Shown: in pieces, positions 26,133-35,359 of the stretch
How the letters are laid out: each line of letters starts with the position of its first letter
How positions within the stretch are numbered: the stretch's first letter is position 1
Source: Desulfuromonadales bacterium
GTDB lineage: Bacteria; Desulfobacterota; Desulfuromonadia; Desulfuromonadales; JAGXHI01
Assembly: GCA_024636295.1 (NCBI GenBank)
Contig: JAGXHI010000037.1
Location: 1-64,000 of the forward strand
DNA length: 64,000 nucleotides
Direction: 5' to 3'
Notes under the pieces: model-generated
What the model saw: only the letters and a program-made list of their open reading frames with translations
What the model was told of the DNA's origin: nothing
Databases searched by the model: none
Program-made: the position numbers and the translations under genes

Positions 26133-27544
26133 CCGGCGACGATCTTGCCGCCCTTCTTCCGATCCTCGTTCTGGCCCTTGGCTCGGTTGGCCTGCTTTTG
26201 ATTGGGGCCTGGTTTCCGCGGCGCCGGACCCTTATCCTGACAGGCGTGGGGATTGCCGTGGCCGCCGCGGCCGCCGCGGCCTTCTACACCCCCCCGGTAG
26301 AGGAGATATCGGGGCTGTACGGTTCGGGACTTTACGCCCGATTCTTCACCGTTCTCTGGTCCCTTGTCGCCGCACTCGTCCTTCTTCTTTCGGTCCGCTA
26401 CGCTGTCGAGCTCGGCTTCGCAGGCGGAGAATACACGGCCCTGGTTCTCTTTGGGGCCGCCGGAATGTCCCTTCTCTCCGCCTCTACCTCACTGGTCGGC
26501 TTCTTTCTGGGACTGGAGGCCTTTACGCTCGTTTTTTACATACTGATCGCCTTTCACAAGGGAGATCCCCTGGGTGCGGAGGCGGGGCTGAAATATCTGG
26601 TGCTGGGAGCGGTTGCGACAGGATTTATGGCCTTTGGAATCGCCCTGATCTACACCGCTTCAGGTACATTTCATCTGCCGGAAGCGATGGAGGGAATCAC
26701 CGCCGGAGCCCGTTTTCGGCCGATCGGACTCCTGGGCTGGGGAATGCTTCTGGTGGTGATCGGATTCAAGGTTTCCCTGGTTCCCTTTCACCTGTGGACT
26801 CCGGATGTCTATCAGGGCGCTCCCGCGCCTGTAGCCGGCCTGCTCTCTACCGGATCGAAGGGAGCGGTTTTTGCCGCACTGGTGACTCTCCTGGCCGGAT
26901 TACCCGCCGACCGCTCGGACCTGATTCCCATTCTGTGGGTGCTTTCCGCGATTTCCATGGTGGTGGGGACTCTCAGCGCACTGCGTCAGGACAATGTCAA
27001 ACGGATGCTGGCCTACTCATCCGTCGTTCATATGGGCTATGTGATGATCGCGCTTCTCTCGGGGGGAGCATCGGGCGGGCGGGCCATTGTTTTTTATCTC
27101 GTCGCCTATGCCGCCGCCAATCTGGGGGCCTTCGGGGTGATCGCATCCTTGACCGGAGCAGGGGGAGAGCCACAGACCTACGATGACTTTCAGGGAATAG
27201 GATGGCGAAATCCCTTCCGGTGCGCCGCCCTGGCGATTTTCCTCCTTTCACTGGCCGGCATCCCGCCCACCGCTGGTTTTATCGGAAAATTCGGCATCTT
27301 CTATGCGGCCATGGAAAGCGGCTACGGAGTGCTCGCTATTCTGGGAATTCTCGCCTCCCTTATATCCCTCTACTACTACCTGCGGGTTGTCGTGCTCATG
27401 TTCATGACGTTCGAGTGTGAGGTCGACCACGCCCGCGGCGGCATATCCGAGCACTCCGCCCTGACGATCTGCCTCGGTGCGGTGGTGATCCTTGGAATCC
27501 TGCCCGGTCCGCTGCTGGATCTGATCGCCGCCCTTTTCTCCTGA
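26129..27544 (+). CDS. nuoN: NADH-quinone oxidoreductase subunit N
   Basis: 471 residues, antiporter-like, with FHLWTPDVYQGAPAPVAGLLS, SSVVHMGYVMIA and the lysine helix positions of NuoN. It is the third proton-pumping subunit of the membrane arm and the last gene of the operon. The start is GTG in a GTGA overlap with nuoM. A terminator follows within 20 bp. Confidence 0.96.
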   Translation: MTGDDLAALLPILVLALGSVGLLLIGAWFPRRRTLILTGVGIAVAAAAAAAFYTPPVEEISGLYGSGLYARFFTVLWSLVAALVLLLSVRYAVELGFAGGEYTALVLFGAAGMSLLSASTSLVGFFLGLEAFTLVFYILIAFHKGDPLGAEAGLKYLVLGAVATGFMAFGIALIYTASGTFHLPEAMEGITAGARFRPIGLLGWGMLLVVIGFKVSLVPFHLWTPDVYQGAPAPVAGLLSTGSKGAVFAALVTLLAGLPADRSDLIPILWVLSAISMVVGTLSALRQDNVKRMLAYSSVVHMGYVMIALLSGGASGGRAIVFYLVAYAAANLGAFGVIASLTGAGGEPQTYDDFQGIGWRNPFRCAALAIFLLSLAGIPPTAGFIGKFGIFYAAMESGYGVLAILGILASLISLYYYLRVVVLMFMTFECEVDHARGGISEHSALTICLGAVVILGILPGPLLDLIAALFS

Positions 27545-27561
27545 CTCGGAACCGGAATAAT

Positions 27562-27603
27562 AAGAGCGGCGCCCTTTGAAAACTTCAGGTGCGCCGCTCT
27601 TTT
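27562..27603. terminator. Bidirectional terminator between nuoN and sfrA
   Basis: AAGAGCGGCGC (27562-27572) pairs with GCGCCGCTCTT (27591-27601) with T after it on + and A before it, giving T on -. It serves the convergent nuo and sfr operons. Confidence 0.88.
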
Positions 27604-27633
27604 AATGATCGACAATCGGAAAAGCCAGGTCTT

Positions 27634-30198
27634 CTAGACTCTTGTAATTTTCACCTCCACCAGGTTCTCCCCGGCGGGCATGAGCTTCTGGGCGTCGAGC
27701 GCCCTGAAGTGATAGGGAGCGAAGAGGAGGCCCGGAAGGAGATTTTGACTCAGTTTCACCCGTCCCTGAATTTCTCCCAATTCCGAAGAGATCCGCACTG
27801 TTTCCCCGTCGGCGATGCCGGAAGCCTTCGCATCGCGGGGATGGATTTCGATGTAGCCCTCCGGAGAGACCTCGAGATTTCCCTCGGCAAATGTTGAGGT
27901 TGTTCCGAAATGAAAGAGGATTTTCCCCGTCAGAAGCTGGAGTCCATCGGCGGGCTTTTCCTCACGAACCGGAATATATTGCATGCGCCCCTTTTCCGGC
28001 CGAAAGGATTGCCTGCTAAAGAAACGGCGTCCCCTGGAGCCGGCATCTTCGTACAGGGAAGTCAGGACTCCGATCTCCTTGAAAATATCCTCCTGCTTCA
28101 GCGGGCCGGGGAAGGCAACGAGGCTCCTGTAAAGCGCTCCGAGAATCTCGAGGTCAGGCCGGGCGTCACCGCGGGGAGAAACCGCCTGTTCAAGGTATCC
28201 CGTTCGGTGATCGAGGGAGGTGAAGGAGCCTTTTTTCTCGGCCGACGAGGTCCCGGGCAGGACAACAGAGGCAAGAGCGGTGATATCGGAGACCAGAATA
28301 TCTTGTACAAGCAGAAAATCGAGTTTCTCCAGAGCCTTTCTCCAGCGTCCACCGTCGGGGAAATTCAGAGGATTGGCGGCAGCCAGGTAGAGAAAGCGGA
28401 TCTCGCCTTTTTCGATTCCTTCGAGGATTTCAAAGGCGTTTTTTCCCCCTTCGGGAAGCGAGGTCCCCCACGCCGTTCCGAAATCCTTCCGGGCCTCTGC
28501 ATATTTGCGGTGCCCCGGAAGGGACTCGGGGAATACCCCCATATCCAGCAGACCCTGCATGTTGCCCTTTTCGTCTACCGGGAACAGGCCGCCGGCCTCG
28601 CCGTTCAGGACGCCGCACACCAGGGCCAGATTGGCCAGAGCTGCGATCTTCTCCTCGGCATTTCGGCTCTTGGTGATGTCGCCGCCGAAGACCAGCGCCA
28701 CCGATCCGGCTTGTCCGAGATGAAGCGCCGCCTCCTCAAGAAGCAGGGGGGACAGACCGGTCGCCTCGGCGGTTTTCTCGAGATTGACGTCCTGCAGATC
28801 CCTCTGGAGTTGCTTGAAATTTTCCACATGGGATTCAAGGAAAGAAAGGTCGGCCAAGCCGCGATCCAGAAGGATTCGGGTCAGCGCCTTCGCCAGAGCG
28901 ATTTCGGAACCCGGGCGGTATTGCAGAAAAGAATCCGCATAACGGGAGAGCTTGACCCGCCGCATGTTGGCCAGCACCAGTTTGCCGCTGCGTTTGCGGC
29001 AGGCCTGCTCGATCTGCCAGTCGATAGCGGGAGCTTCCGCGGTGGCGTCGCATCCGAACACCAGGACGGCGTCGCTGCGGCCGATATTGTCCAGGGAATG
29101 GCTCGATCCCTTCAGCCCCAGAGCGGCATCCAGAGTCAGAAGAGACCTCAGTGCGCCGAACCTCGCTTCCGAATCGATGTTGTTCGTTCCGACCGCTGTC
29201 CGGAAAAATTTCTGAAAAAGGTAATTCTCCTCATTGGTCAGACGCGGTGAAGAGAGTCCCGCCAGAGCGTCGGGTCCGAAAGCGGATTTGACCTCCCGGA
29301 TTTTCCCGGCAACCATCTCCAGGGCCTCGTCCCATCCGGTTTTCCGGGCGATGCCGTCGACCCGCACCAGCGGTCCGGAGAGCCGGTGCTCCGAGTCGAT
29401 GTACCCATACCCGAATGCCCCGCCGATGCACAGGTTTCCGTCGTTGACCGTTACCCCGTTCGTGGAGGTGACCCTTTGAACCCGGTCATTCTTGACGTTG
29501 TATTCAATCTCGCACTGGCTTCCGCAGTACGTGCAGAGGGAGGGGATTTTGGTCATTTCCCAGGGACGCGCCTTGTGCAAAAAGGGCTTGGACAGCAGCG
29601 TACCCGTGGGACACTCGGCCACGCAGTTTCCGCAGAACTCGCAATCAAGCGGCCCGCCGTCATGGGTGTCGATGAATGCACGCTCGCCGCGCTCCCGCAC
29701 CACGATCGCCTGGGCGCCCACCACCTCGTTGCAGACCTTGACGCATTTTTCGCAGAGGATGCAGCGGGAAGGAACCTGCTTGATCAGAGGCCAGGAGTCA
29801 ATGACCCCATGCGCGACGTCTTCGGCGTGGTAAGGCTGGAAATCCACATCCAGGTCGTGGCAGATGTCCTGGAGGCCGCACTCGCCTCCGGCATCACAGA
29901 CGGGGCAGTCCAGGGGATGATTGACCAGCAGAAGCTGCACCACCTGCCGACGGATAAGGGCAAGATTCTCGGTCCGGGTCGTAACGACGATTCCCTCTTT
30001 GACGGGGGTGTTGCAGGCGGTCATCGGACGATCGAGACCCTCGATCTCAACAACACATGCCCGGCATGCGCCCGTGGGAGAAACCTTTTCAAGCCAGCAG
30101 AGAGTCGGAATGTTGATATCAATCTTTCGGGCAGCCTCCAGGATGGTGGAACCCGGGGGGACGCTGACCGTTTTTCCGTCAATTGTCAGATTGACCAT
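27634..30198 (-). CDS. sfrA: SfrA-type NADPH oxidoreductase/soluble Fe(III) reductase, NuoG-like subunit
   Basis: 854 residues. Order: [2Fe-2S] ferredoxin domain (CWLEKVSPTGACRAC), His-Cys3 cluster (HPLDCPVCDAGGEC), two [4Fe-4S] motifs (CILCEKCVKVC and CEFCGNCVAECPTG), a molybdopterin-type [4Fe-4S] (CTYCGSQC) and a molybdopterin-oxidoreductase-like body. This and its partner match SfrAB, the heterodimer purified from Geobacter sulfurreducens as a soluble Fe(III) reductase and thought to oxidise NADPH in vivo. Start: ATG 30198 with GAGGTG 8 bases upstream. It follows sfrB in the same transcription unit. A FeFe-hydrogenase or formate dehydrogenase identity is less likely given the pairing. Confidence 0.82.
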   Translation of the reverse strand: MVNLTIDGKTVSVPPGSTILEAARKIDINIPTLCWLEKVSPTGACRACVVEIEGLDRPMTACNTPVKEGIVVTTRTENLALIRRQVVQLLLVNHPLDCPVCDAGGECGLQDICHDLDVDFQPYHAEDVAHGVIDSWPLIKQVPSRCILCEKCVKVCNEVVGAQAIVVRERGERAFIDTHDGGPLDCEFCGNCVAECPTGTLLSKPFLHKARPWEMTKIPSLCTYCGSQCEIEYNVKNDRVQRVTSTNGVTVNDGNLCIGGAFGYGYIDSEHRLSGPLVRVDGIARKTGWDEALEMVAGKIREVKSAFGPDALAGLSSPRLTNEENYLFQKFFRTAVGTNNIDSEARFGALRSLLTLDAALGLKGSSHSLDNIGRSDAVLVFGCDATAEAPAIDWQIEQACRKRSGKLVLANMRRVKLSRYADSFLQYRPGSEIALAKALTRILLDRGLADLSFLESHVENFKQLQRDLQDVNLEKTAEATGLSPLLLEEAALHLGQAGSVALVFGGDITKSRNAEEKIAALANLALVCGVLNGEAGGLFPVDEKGNMQGLLDMGVFPESLPGHRKYAEARKDFGTAWGTSLPEGGKNAFEILEGIEKGEIRFLYLAAANPLNFPDGGRWRKALEKLDFLLVQDILVSDITALASVVLPGTSSAEKKGSFTSLDHRTGYLEQAVSPRGDARPDLEILGALYRSLVAFPGPLKQEDIFKEIGVLTSLYEDAGSRGRRFFSRQSFRPEKGRMQYIPVREEKPADGLQLLTGKILFHFGTTSTFAEGNLEVSPEGYIEIHPRDAKASGIADGETVRISSELGEIQGRVKLSQNLLPGLLFAPYHFRALDAQKLMPAGENLVEVKITRV

Positions 30199-30307
30199 TT
30201 TCAAAACACCTCACAGTTCCGCGGCAGAACACGCCCTTTATCAAAAGGACGGACGGAGAACGGCAGTCCGGAAGAGCAAACGCACGACTGCGGTAAGTTC
30301 GACTCGG

Positions 30308-32416
30308 TTAAACGGCCACCATGGCCATGCGATAGCACCTCAGGCATCGATCCGCCTCACGCACCGCCTGCTCTTTGGTGAAGCCGAGTTCAACTTCGCT
30401 GTAATTCCCGGCGGCGGCGCGCTCCCGCCCGTGGATTTCCGCCTGGTTTTCCCGCGGCGCCGAGTCGAGGACGGAAACGTTTTCCTGGGGATCGTAAACT
30501 CCGAAATAGGAAAGGATGTCTTCCATGATCTCGTCGTCGGTCAGATACGATTTTCCCTCCTCAAGCCACCGTTGAATGACCTTGGCGGCCCGGTGGCCGC
30601 TCCCCACGCAGGCAACAACGGTCAGGGGACCGATCTCGGCGTCTCCGCCGGCGAAAACCCCGTCCATATCGGTAATCAGGACCCGCGAGAGGGGATTGCC
30701 CATCCCGTCTTTCAGATCTTTTCCCGCCGCGTCTTTGAGAGGCAGATACCGGGTAACCACGGTATTCCACTTGGTGACATCGATATTCAGATTTTCCGGT
30801 ATGAAGGTGAGATCCGGGTCCTGCCCGATGGCGGGAATAACCGTATCGCATTCGATGACGAATTCGCTGCCTTTCACGGGCTGGGGCCTGCGGCGCCCCG
30901 AGGCGTCGGGCTCTCCGAGTTCCATGCGTATACATTCGACGCCCGTCACCTGCTCCTTTTCATCGACGATGATTTTCATGGGGAGGACCAGGAATTCGAT
31001 CCTGACGCCTTCCTCTTCGGCACCATCGACTTCCCAGGCATCGGCGGGCATCTCCTTGCGGGTCCGGCGATAGAGAAGCACCGATTCTTCGGCGCCTTCG
31101 CGAAGCGCCACGCGTACGCAGTCGATTGCAGTGTTGCCGCCACCTACCACAACCACTTTTTTGCCCATTCCCGTGGGTTTGCCCATGTAGGCTTCCCGAA
31201 GGAAATCGATTCCCCCCTTCAGGAATCCCTTGTAGCCCTTGTCCTCGCCCTCCACTCCCATCGGTTTGGATTTATGAGCTCCCGGGGCGAGAAAAACGGC
31301 ATCGTATTTCTCCTTAAGTTCGCTCAGAGAAATATCCCGGCCGACCCGGGTGTTGTAGATGATCTCCACCCCCAGGGCACTGATGATGTCGATGTCACGC
31401 TGCAGAAGTGGGCGCGGCATACGGTAAGGCGGAATACCGACTGCCACCATGCCGCCTCCGTATCCTTCGGGGAGCGCCTCGTAGATCGTAACGGGATATC
31501 CCTCCAGGGCCAGATAGTAAGCCGCCGTCAGACCGGCCGGTCCGGCGCCGACCACTGCCACGGTCCTGTCCTTGCGGGGCTTGGGCGTGACGGGAAGATA
31601 TCGCTCGTAATAGGCTGTCGGAGCTATCGTTTCTTCCTGGTCGGGATTGGCCGCTTTTCGCGTTTCTTCCGGGGCGAGCATGGGCGGCGTATGGTGGTGC
31701 TGCCACTCGTAATCCGAGGCGGAACGCTTGAGGACCATAATGTTGATGGGCTCGTCCACGTTCTTGCGCCGGCAGGCGCTTTCACAGGGATGGGGACAGA
31801 CTCGGCCGCAGACCGACGGCAGCGGCATGGCGTCACGTACGGCGGCCAGCGAGTGGTCGGGCCGGTAATCCTTGATCGCCTCGATATAGGAAGGGATATC
31901 GATATGAGCCGGGCACTTGTCCTGGCAGGGCGCTGTGTACTTGTCGATGAACCTGAAATCCTCTCCGACTTTTCCGGCGCCGGAAAGACGCGCGATAAAA
32001 TCGTCGCGGAAATAGGTCACCGCATCCAGCACCGGAATGGTTGCGCTCTGGCACATGGTGCACTTGCAGTTCTGGAGAAGAGCGGTCAGATCGGGAATGA
32101 TCTGAAGGTCCTTCTCGGCGGCGCGGCTTTCGAGAATCGCCTCCAGAAGGTCTGCGAGGACCTTGGTCCCCTTTTTGCCAGGAGTGCATTTGCCGCAACA
32201 GTAAAGGGTCTGAACCCTCTTCATATATTCCGCCGTCATGGCCGGAATATCCACTTTGGGATCAAAGACGATAATGCCGTCCCAACCCATGAAGGCAGCC
32301 AGGGGACGCTCGCCGTCAAAGCTGATCGGAAGCCTGAAGGAGATTTCTCCGGCCTCCTCGGCGCGGCGGTTGTCCACGATTTTTCGACCCCAGCTGGAAA
32401 ATACGACCTGAGCCAA
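30308..32416 (-). CDS. sfrB: SfrB-type NADPH oxidoreductase, glutamate-synthase-like flavoprotein subunit
   Basis: 702 residues. An N-terminal NuoF-type cluster segment (CCGKCTPGKKG, then CKCTMC) leads into a glutamate-synthase small-subunit-like module: cysteines CQDKCPAHIDIPSY and CGRVCPHPCESACRR, FAD site VVGAGPAGLTAAYYLA and NADPH site VVVGGGNTAIDCVRVA. It would take electrons from NADPH and pass them to SfrA. The start is TTG at 32416, well supported by GGGAGG six bases before it; no in-frame ATG exists nearby. Upstream is a perfect palindrome (32506-32521). Confidence 0.85.
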   Translation of the reverse strand: MAQVVFSSWGRKIVDNRRAEEAGEISFRLPISFDGERPLAAFMGWDGIIVFDPKVDIPAMTAEYMKRVQTLYCCGKCTPGKKGTKVLADLLEAILESRAAEKDLQIIPDLTALLQNCKCTMCQSATIPVLDAVTYFRDDFIARLSGAGKVGEDFRFIDKYTAPCQDKCPAHIDIPSYIEAIKDYRPDHSLAAVRDAMPLPSVCGRVCPHPCESACRRKNVDEPINIMVLKRSASDYEWQHHHTPPMLAPEETRKAANPDQEETIAPTAYYERYLPVTPKPRKDRTVAVVGAGPAGLTAAYYLALEGYPVTIYEALPEGYGGGMVAVGIPPYRMPRPLLQRDIDIISALGVEIIYNTRVGRDISLSELKEKYDAVFLAPGAHKSKPMGVEGEDKGYKGFLKGGIDFLREAYMGKPTGMGKKVVVVGGGNTAIDCVRVALREGAEESVLLYRRTRKEMPADAWEVDGAEEEGVRIEFLVLPMKIIVDEKEQVTGVECIRMELGEPDASGRRRPQPVKGSEFVIECDTVIPAIGQDPDLTFIPENLNIDVTKWNTVVTRYLPLKDAAGKDLKDGMGNPLSRVLITDMDGVFAGGDAEIGPLTVVACVGSGHRAAKVIQRWLEEGKSYLTDDEIMEDILSYFGVYDPQENVSVLDSAPRENQAEIHGRERAAAGNYSEVELGFTKEQAVREADRCLRCYRMAMVAV

Positions 32417-32505
32417 ACCGAGCCTCCCATTCTCTGCTTCGGAATTCCGGCAGAGCTTTCAGAGAAAAGGGAAAGACCGCTCATTTCCTGCAGTTGTCTT
32501 TCCCT

Positions 32506-32521
32506 ATACTGTATACAGTAT
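32506..32521. promoter_or_regulatory. Perfect 16-bp palindrome upstream of sfrB (operator candidate)
   Basis: ATACTGTATACAGTAT is self-complementary over all 16 bases and lies about 90 bp before the sfrB start. On the - strand it overlaps a possible promoter (TTAACG, 16 bp, TATAGG). The TGTATACA core is typical of GntR-family operators. The regulator is not in the window. Confidence 0.6.
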
Positions 32522-32604
32522 GCACGTTAATAGCACAGATGCAAACCGCAGATCAAGGAAAATTTCTCTCAAAAGGTTGTCGAAAACTGCTCTCCCGAAG
32601 CGCC

Positions 32605-33075
32605 TCAAGGGAAAGGTGGAAGTGGAGAGATGATGCGCCAGACGGGGGTTCCGGAACCCGCCCCGTGGACAAGGGCCCACTTCTGGGAAAAGCTGATTTT
32701 CCTTACGGTGAGGGAAGGGAGGTTGTAAAATTCAACCACCATCCGGACCTTGGCGCGGCTTCCCGGCGGCTCGACCCGGATCGCCTCCGGCCGGACTTCC
32801 ACGATATGGAGATCCTCCTGATCCCTGAACCGATCCAGGAACTCCTCCTGTAGGGATTCGTCCATGTGCCGGGCCGCCCCCTCATAATCGCTCCACCGCA
32901 GGCGAAGAGCGTAATCCCGACTGGCATCCTCCAGATCGACTCCCGGAACGGGAAGCGAAGCGCATCCCCAAAGCCCCAACAGAAGAAATCCCGACAGAAA
33001 TTGAACCCATTTTAGCGTCCACGGATTTGCAGAAAGGTTTTCAGCGGCTAAAATGGACGGACATTGAATTCTCAT
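32605..33075 (-). CDS. Putative lipoprotein, unknown function
   Basis: 156 residues with a hydrophobic segment (about 26-37) ending in the lipobox GLWGC (C38), followed by a ~115-residue domain with a predicted alpha plus beta composition (DYALRLRWSDYEGAARHM, then a strand region with KVRMVVEFYNLPSL). It is likely an outer- or inner-membrane-anchored periplasmic protein; such NTF2-like lipoproteins are common and uncharacterised. The annotated ATG gives a long N-terminal part before the signal sequence and lies only 13 bp from the divergent glutaredoxin start, so the true start may be further in. Confidence 0.6.
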   Translation of the reverse strand: MRIQCPSILAAENLSANPWTLKWVQFLSGFLLLGLWGCASLPVPGVDLEDASRDYALRLRWSDYEGAARHMDESLQEEFLDRFRDQEDLHIVEVRPEAIRVEPPGSRAKVRMVVEFYNLPSLTVRKISFSQKWALVHGAGSGTPVWRIISPLPPFP

Positions 33076-33088
33076 CAGGGTCTCACGA

Positions 33089-33340
33089 ATGAAAAACGTG
33101 GAAATCTATACGAAAAGCTATTGTTCCTACTGCCACCGTGCAAAAGAGCTGCTTCGTCTCAAAGGCGTGGAATTTACGGAATATGACGTGACGAATGATC
33201 CGGGGCGCGAACAGGAAATGCGTCGGCGCTCCGGAAGAACCACTGTTCCGGAAATCTTCATCGAAGGCGAATTGGTGGGGGGTTGCACCGATCTCTTCGA
33301 TCTTGATGCCCAGGGTGAACTGGACCGCCTTCTCGATTGA
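33089..33340 (+). CDS. grxC: Glutaredoxin (Grx3 type)
   Basis: 83 residues, a single thioredoxin fold with the dithiol site CSYC (C12, C15), the cis-proline loop TTVPEIFI and the glutathione-binding GGCTDL. It reduces disulfides or protein-glutathione adducts in the cytoplasm. Its length and motifs are those of GrxC. It is divergent from the lipoprotein gene with only 13 bp between annotated starts, and convergent with the methyltransferase gene. Confidence 0.93.
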   Translation: MKNVEIYTKSYCSYCHRAKELLRLKGVEFTEYDVTNDPGREQEMRRRSGRTTVPEIFIEGELVGGCTDLFDLDAQGELDRLLD

Positions 33341-33423
33341 TGGCCTGGCCACTCTGCGGATTGCGCAAGCACTGAGCTCGCATTCCCCGCATGCCATCGT
33401 GGGGGGCCGGGATCGAGCATTTC

Positions 33424-35280
33424 TCAGGACTTCCGTCGAATCGCCTCCATAAGCTCCAGGGCCAGCTCCACCTTTCCGAAAGGAGGCATCAGGTACCATC
33501 CTCCGACCCTCCCCCGAGCGTCTTCCACCAGATCCCGGGCGATCGCCATCCCTTCCCGCACCCCTTCCGGGCCGCTTTTCCCCTTCATGCGGCTTCGCAC
33601 TTCGTCCGGCAGGGAGATTCCCGGCACTTCATTGTGAAGAAATTCGGCATTGCGTTCACTGACCAGCGGGAGGATCCCGACCAGCACGGGAATATCCAGA
33701 GGCTCTGTGGATTCAATCAGCTTGTCCAGCACGGCGGAGGAATAAACGGGCTGAGTCTGGACGAACCGGGCCCCTGCATCAACCTTTCGCCGCAGCTTAC
33801 GGAGTTGTCCCTCCATCTTCCCGAGACCGGGGTTGAAGGCGGCGCCCAGCAGAAATCCGGTATGCCCCCCCAGGTCGGCCTTGAGAAGGTTTTCTCCCCG
33901 ATTGAGGCAGGAGAGCAGATCCAGCAGTCCGATGGAATTGAGGTCGAAGACGCTGGTGGCGCCCGATTCCCCTCCCACGGAAACGGGATCTCCCGTGACC
34001 GCCAGAATATTCCGAATTCCAAGGAGATGGGCGCCCATCAGCTCCGAATGCAGGCCGATCAGGTTACGGTCACGGCAGGTGACGTGGACGATGACCTCGA
34101 TCCCCGCCTCTTGCTGAATGCGGCTTCCCAAGGCGATATTTCCCAGGCGGATGCTGGCCAGGGGATTTTCCGCGAGACTGACGGCATCGACCCCCGCCCT
34201 GGCGAGCTGTCCCGCCTGGTGGAGAATCCTGCGACAGTCCAGCCCCCGAGGGGGGTCCAACTCCACAGTGACCACCGGTCTCTGTCCCCATTGTTCCAGA
34301 AAAGTGCTTCGCCGAACCGGCGCCGGAGTTTCAGGGACTTCAGCCGAAACAGACGCCCGGGAGGGCGTGGGACGGAAGGGCGCCTTTTTTGACCGTATCG
34401 CTTCGGCCAGCGCCCGGATGTGCTCCGGAGTCGTTCCGCAGCACCCTCCGACCAGGGAGGCTCCCGCCGAAACCAGATCCGCTCCCCGCGAAGCGAAATA
34501 TTCCGGGGTGGCGAGGTACATGTAGCGTCCGTCCACATATTCCGGAAGTCCGGAATTGGGGTACACGGCGAGAGGTTGCGAGGAGAATTCCCCCATGCGG
34601 GGCAGAATGCGGAGCAGTTCCCTGGGACCCGATCCGCAGTTGGCGCCCAGTACCGCAGCCCCCGCCACAGACAACTGTACGGCGGCCTCTTCGGCTGAGA
34701 CTCCGTCCCGGGTGCGTCCCCCTTCCAGAAAGGCCATCTGGGCCACGGCGGGACATTGCAATTCATGGGCGATCTTCAGCGCCAGTTCCAGATCCTCCAG
34801 TCCGGCAAAAGTCTCCAGGATGAACAGATCGATCCCCTCCTCCGCCAGGGCTTCCATCTGTTCCCGGAGAATTTCATATTTTTCCAAAGCAGACAGCTCG
34901 GCCTCTGCTCCCCGGGGCCGAACCAGAGGTCCCACCGCGCCGGCCACAAAAAGGTCGTCTCCCGCGGCTGCCCTGGCCAGGCGGACTCCGGCGCGATTGA
35001 TCTCCCGCACCTGCCCCTGGAGCCCCACAGCGCTCAGGCGCAGGGCGTTGGCGCCGAAAGTATTTGTTTCCAGCACCTGGGCTCCGACCCGGGCATAATC
35101 GACATGAACCTGCTCCACAACAGAGGGCTGCAGCAGGTTCAGATGTTCGAAATTCACCTCCAGGGACATTCCCCGGCTGTAAAGCAGGGTTCCGATGGCC
35201 CCGTCGCCGACAAGGACCTCCCCCGAAAGCCGCTCCAGAAAAAGCCGGCCTCGATAATGATATTTTTCCGTATCGCTCAT
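33424..35280 (-). CDS. Bifunctional homocysteine S-methyltransferase / methylenetetrahydrofolate reductase
   Basis: 618 residues joining two enzymes. The N-terminal half (~15-300) is a Zn-dependent homocysteine methyltransferase with GDGAIGTLL, the zinc cysteine in GANCGSGP and the CC pair in GGCCGTTPEH. The C-terminal half (~325-618) is a MetF-type TIM barrel (VTVELDPPRG, NILAVTGDP, FVQTQPVY). It would supply methyl-THF and methionine in the cytoplasm. This YitJ-like fusion is known in several phyla. The ATG at 35280 starts MSDTEK with AAGG upstream; an open extension of 54 codons has no support. Confidence 0.92.
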   Translation of the reverse strand: MSDTEKYHYRGRLFLERLSGEVLVGDGAIGTLLYSRGMSLEVNFEHLNLLQPSVVEQVHVDYARVGAQVLETNTFGANALRLSAVGLQGQVREINRAGVRLARAAAGDDLFVAGAVGPLVRPRGAEAELSALEKYEILREQMEALAEEGIDLFILETFAGLEDLELALKIAHELQCPAVAQMAFLEGGRTRDGVSAEEAAVQLSVAGAAVLGANCGSGPRELLRILPRMGEFSSQPLAVYPNSGLPEYVDGRYMYLATPEYFASRGADLVSAGASLVGGCCGTTPEHIRALAEAIRSKKAPFRPTPSRASVSAEVPETPAPVRRSTFLEQWGQRPVVTVELDPPRGLDCRRILHQAGQLARAGVDAVSLAENPLASIRLGNIALGSRIQQEAGIEVIVHVTCRDRNLIGLHSELMGAHLLGIRNILAVTGDPVSVGGESGATSVFDLNSIGLLDLLSCLNRGENLLKADLGGHTGFLLGAAFNPGLGKMEGQLRKLRRKVDAGARFVQTQPVYSSAVLDKLIESTEPLDIPVLVGILPLVSERNAEFLHNEVPGISLPDEVRSRMKGKSGPEGVREGMAIARDLVEDARGRVGGWYLMPPFGKVELALELMEAIRRKS

Positions 35281-35359
35281 GATGACCTTTGCCGGTCCGT
35301 CCCGCTCATTCCGCCGGTCGAGACCAGGCTTCAGGAAGAAATAGCGGAAGGGAACAACG

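Noticed and set aside
27910..32530. Long + strand frames (446 and 869 codons) opposite sfrA and sfrB
   Set aside because: They are antisense shadows: the - strand frames hold all Fe-S, FAD and NADPH motifs, while the + frames have no domains, no RBS and biased composition caused by GC-rich codon use.
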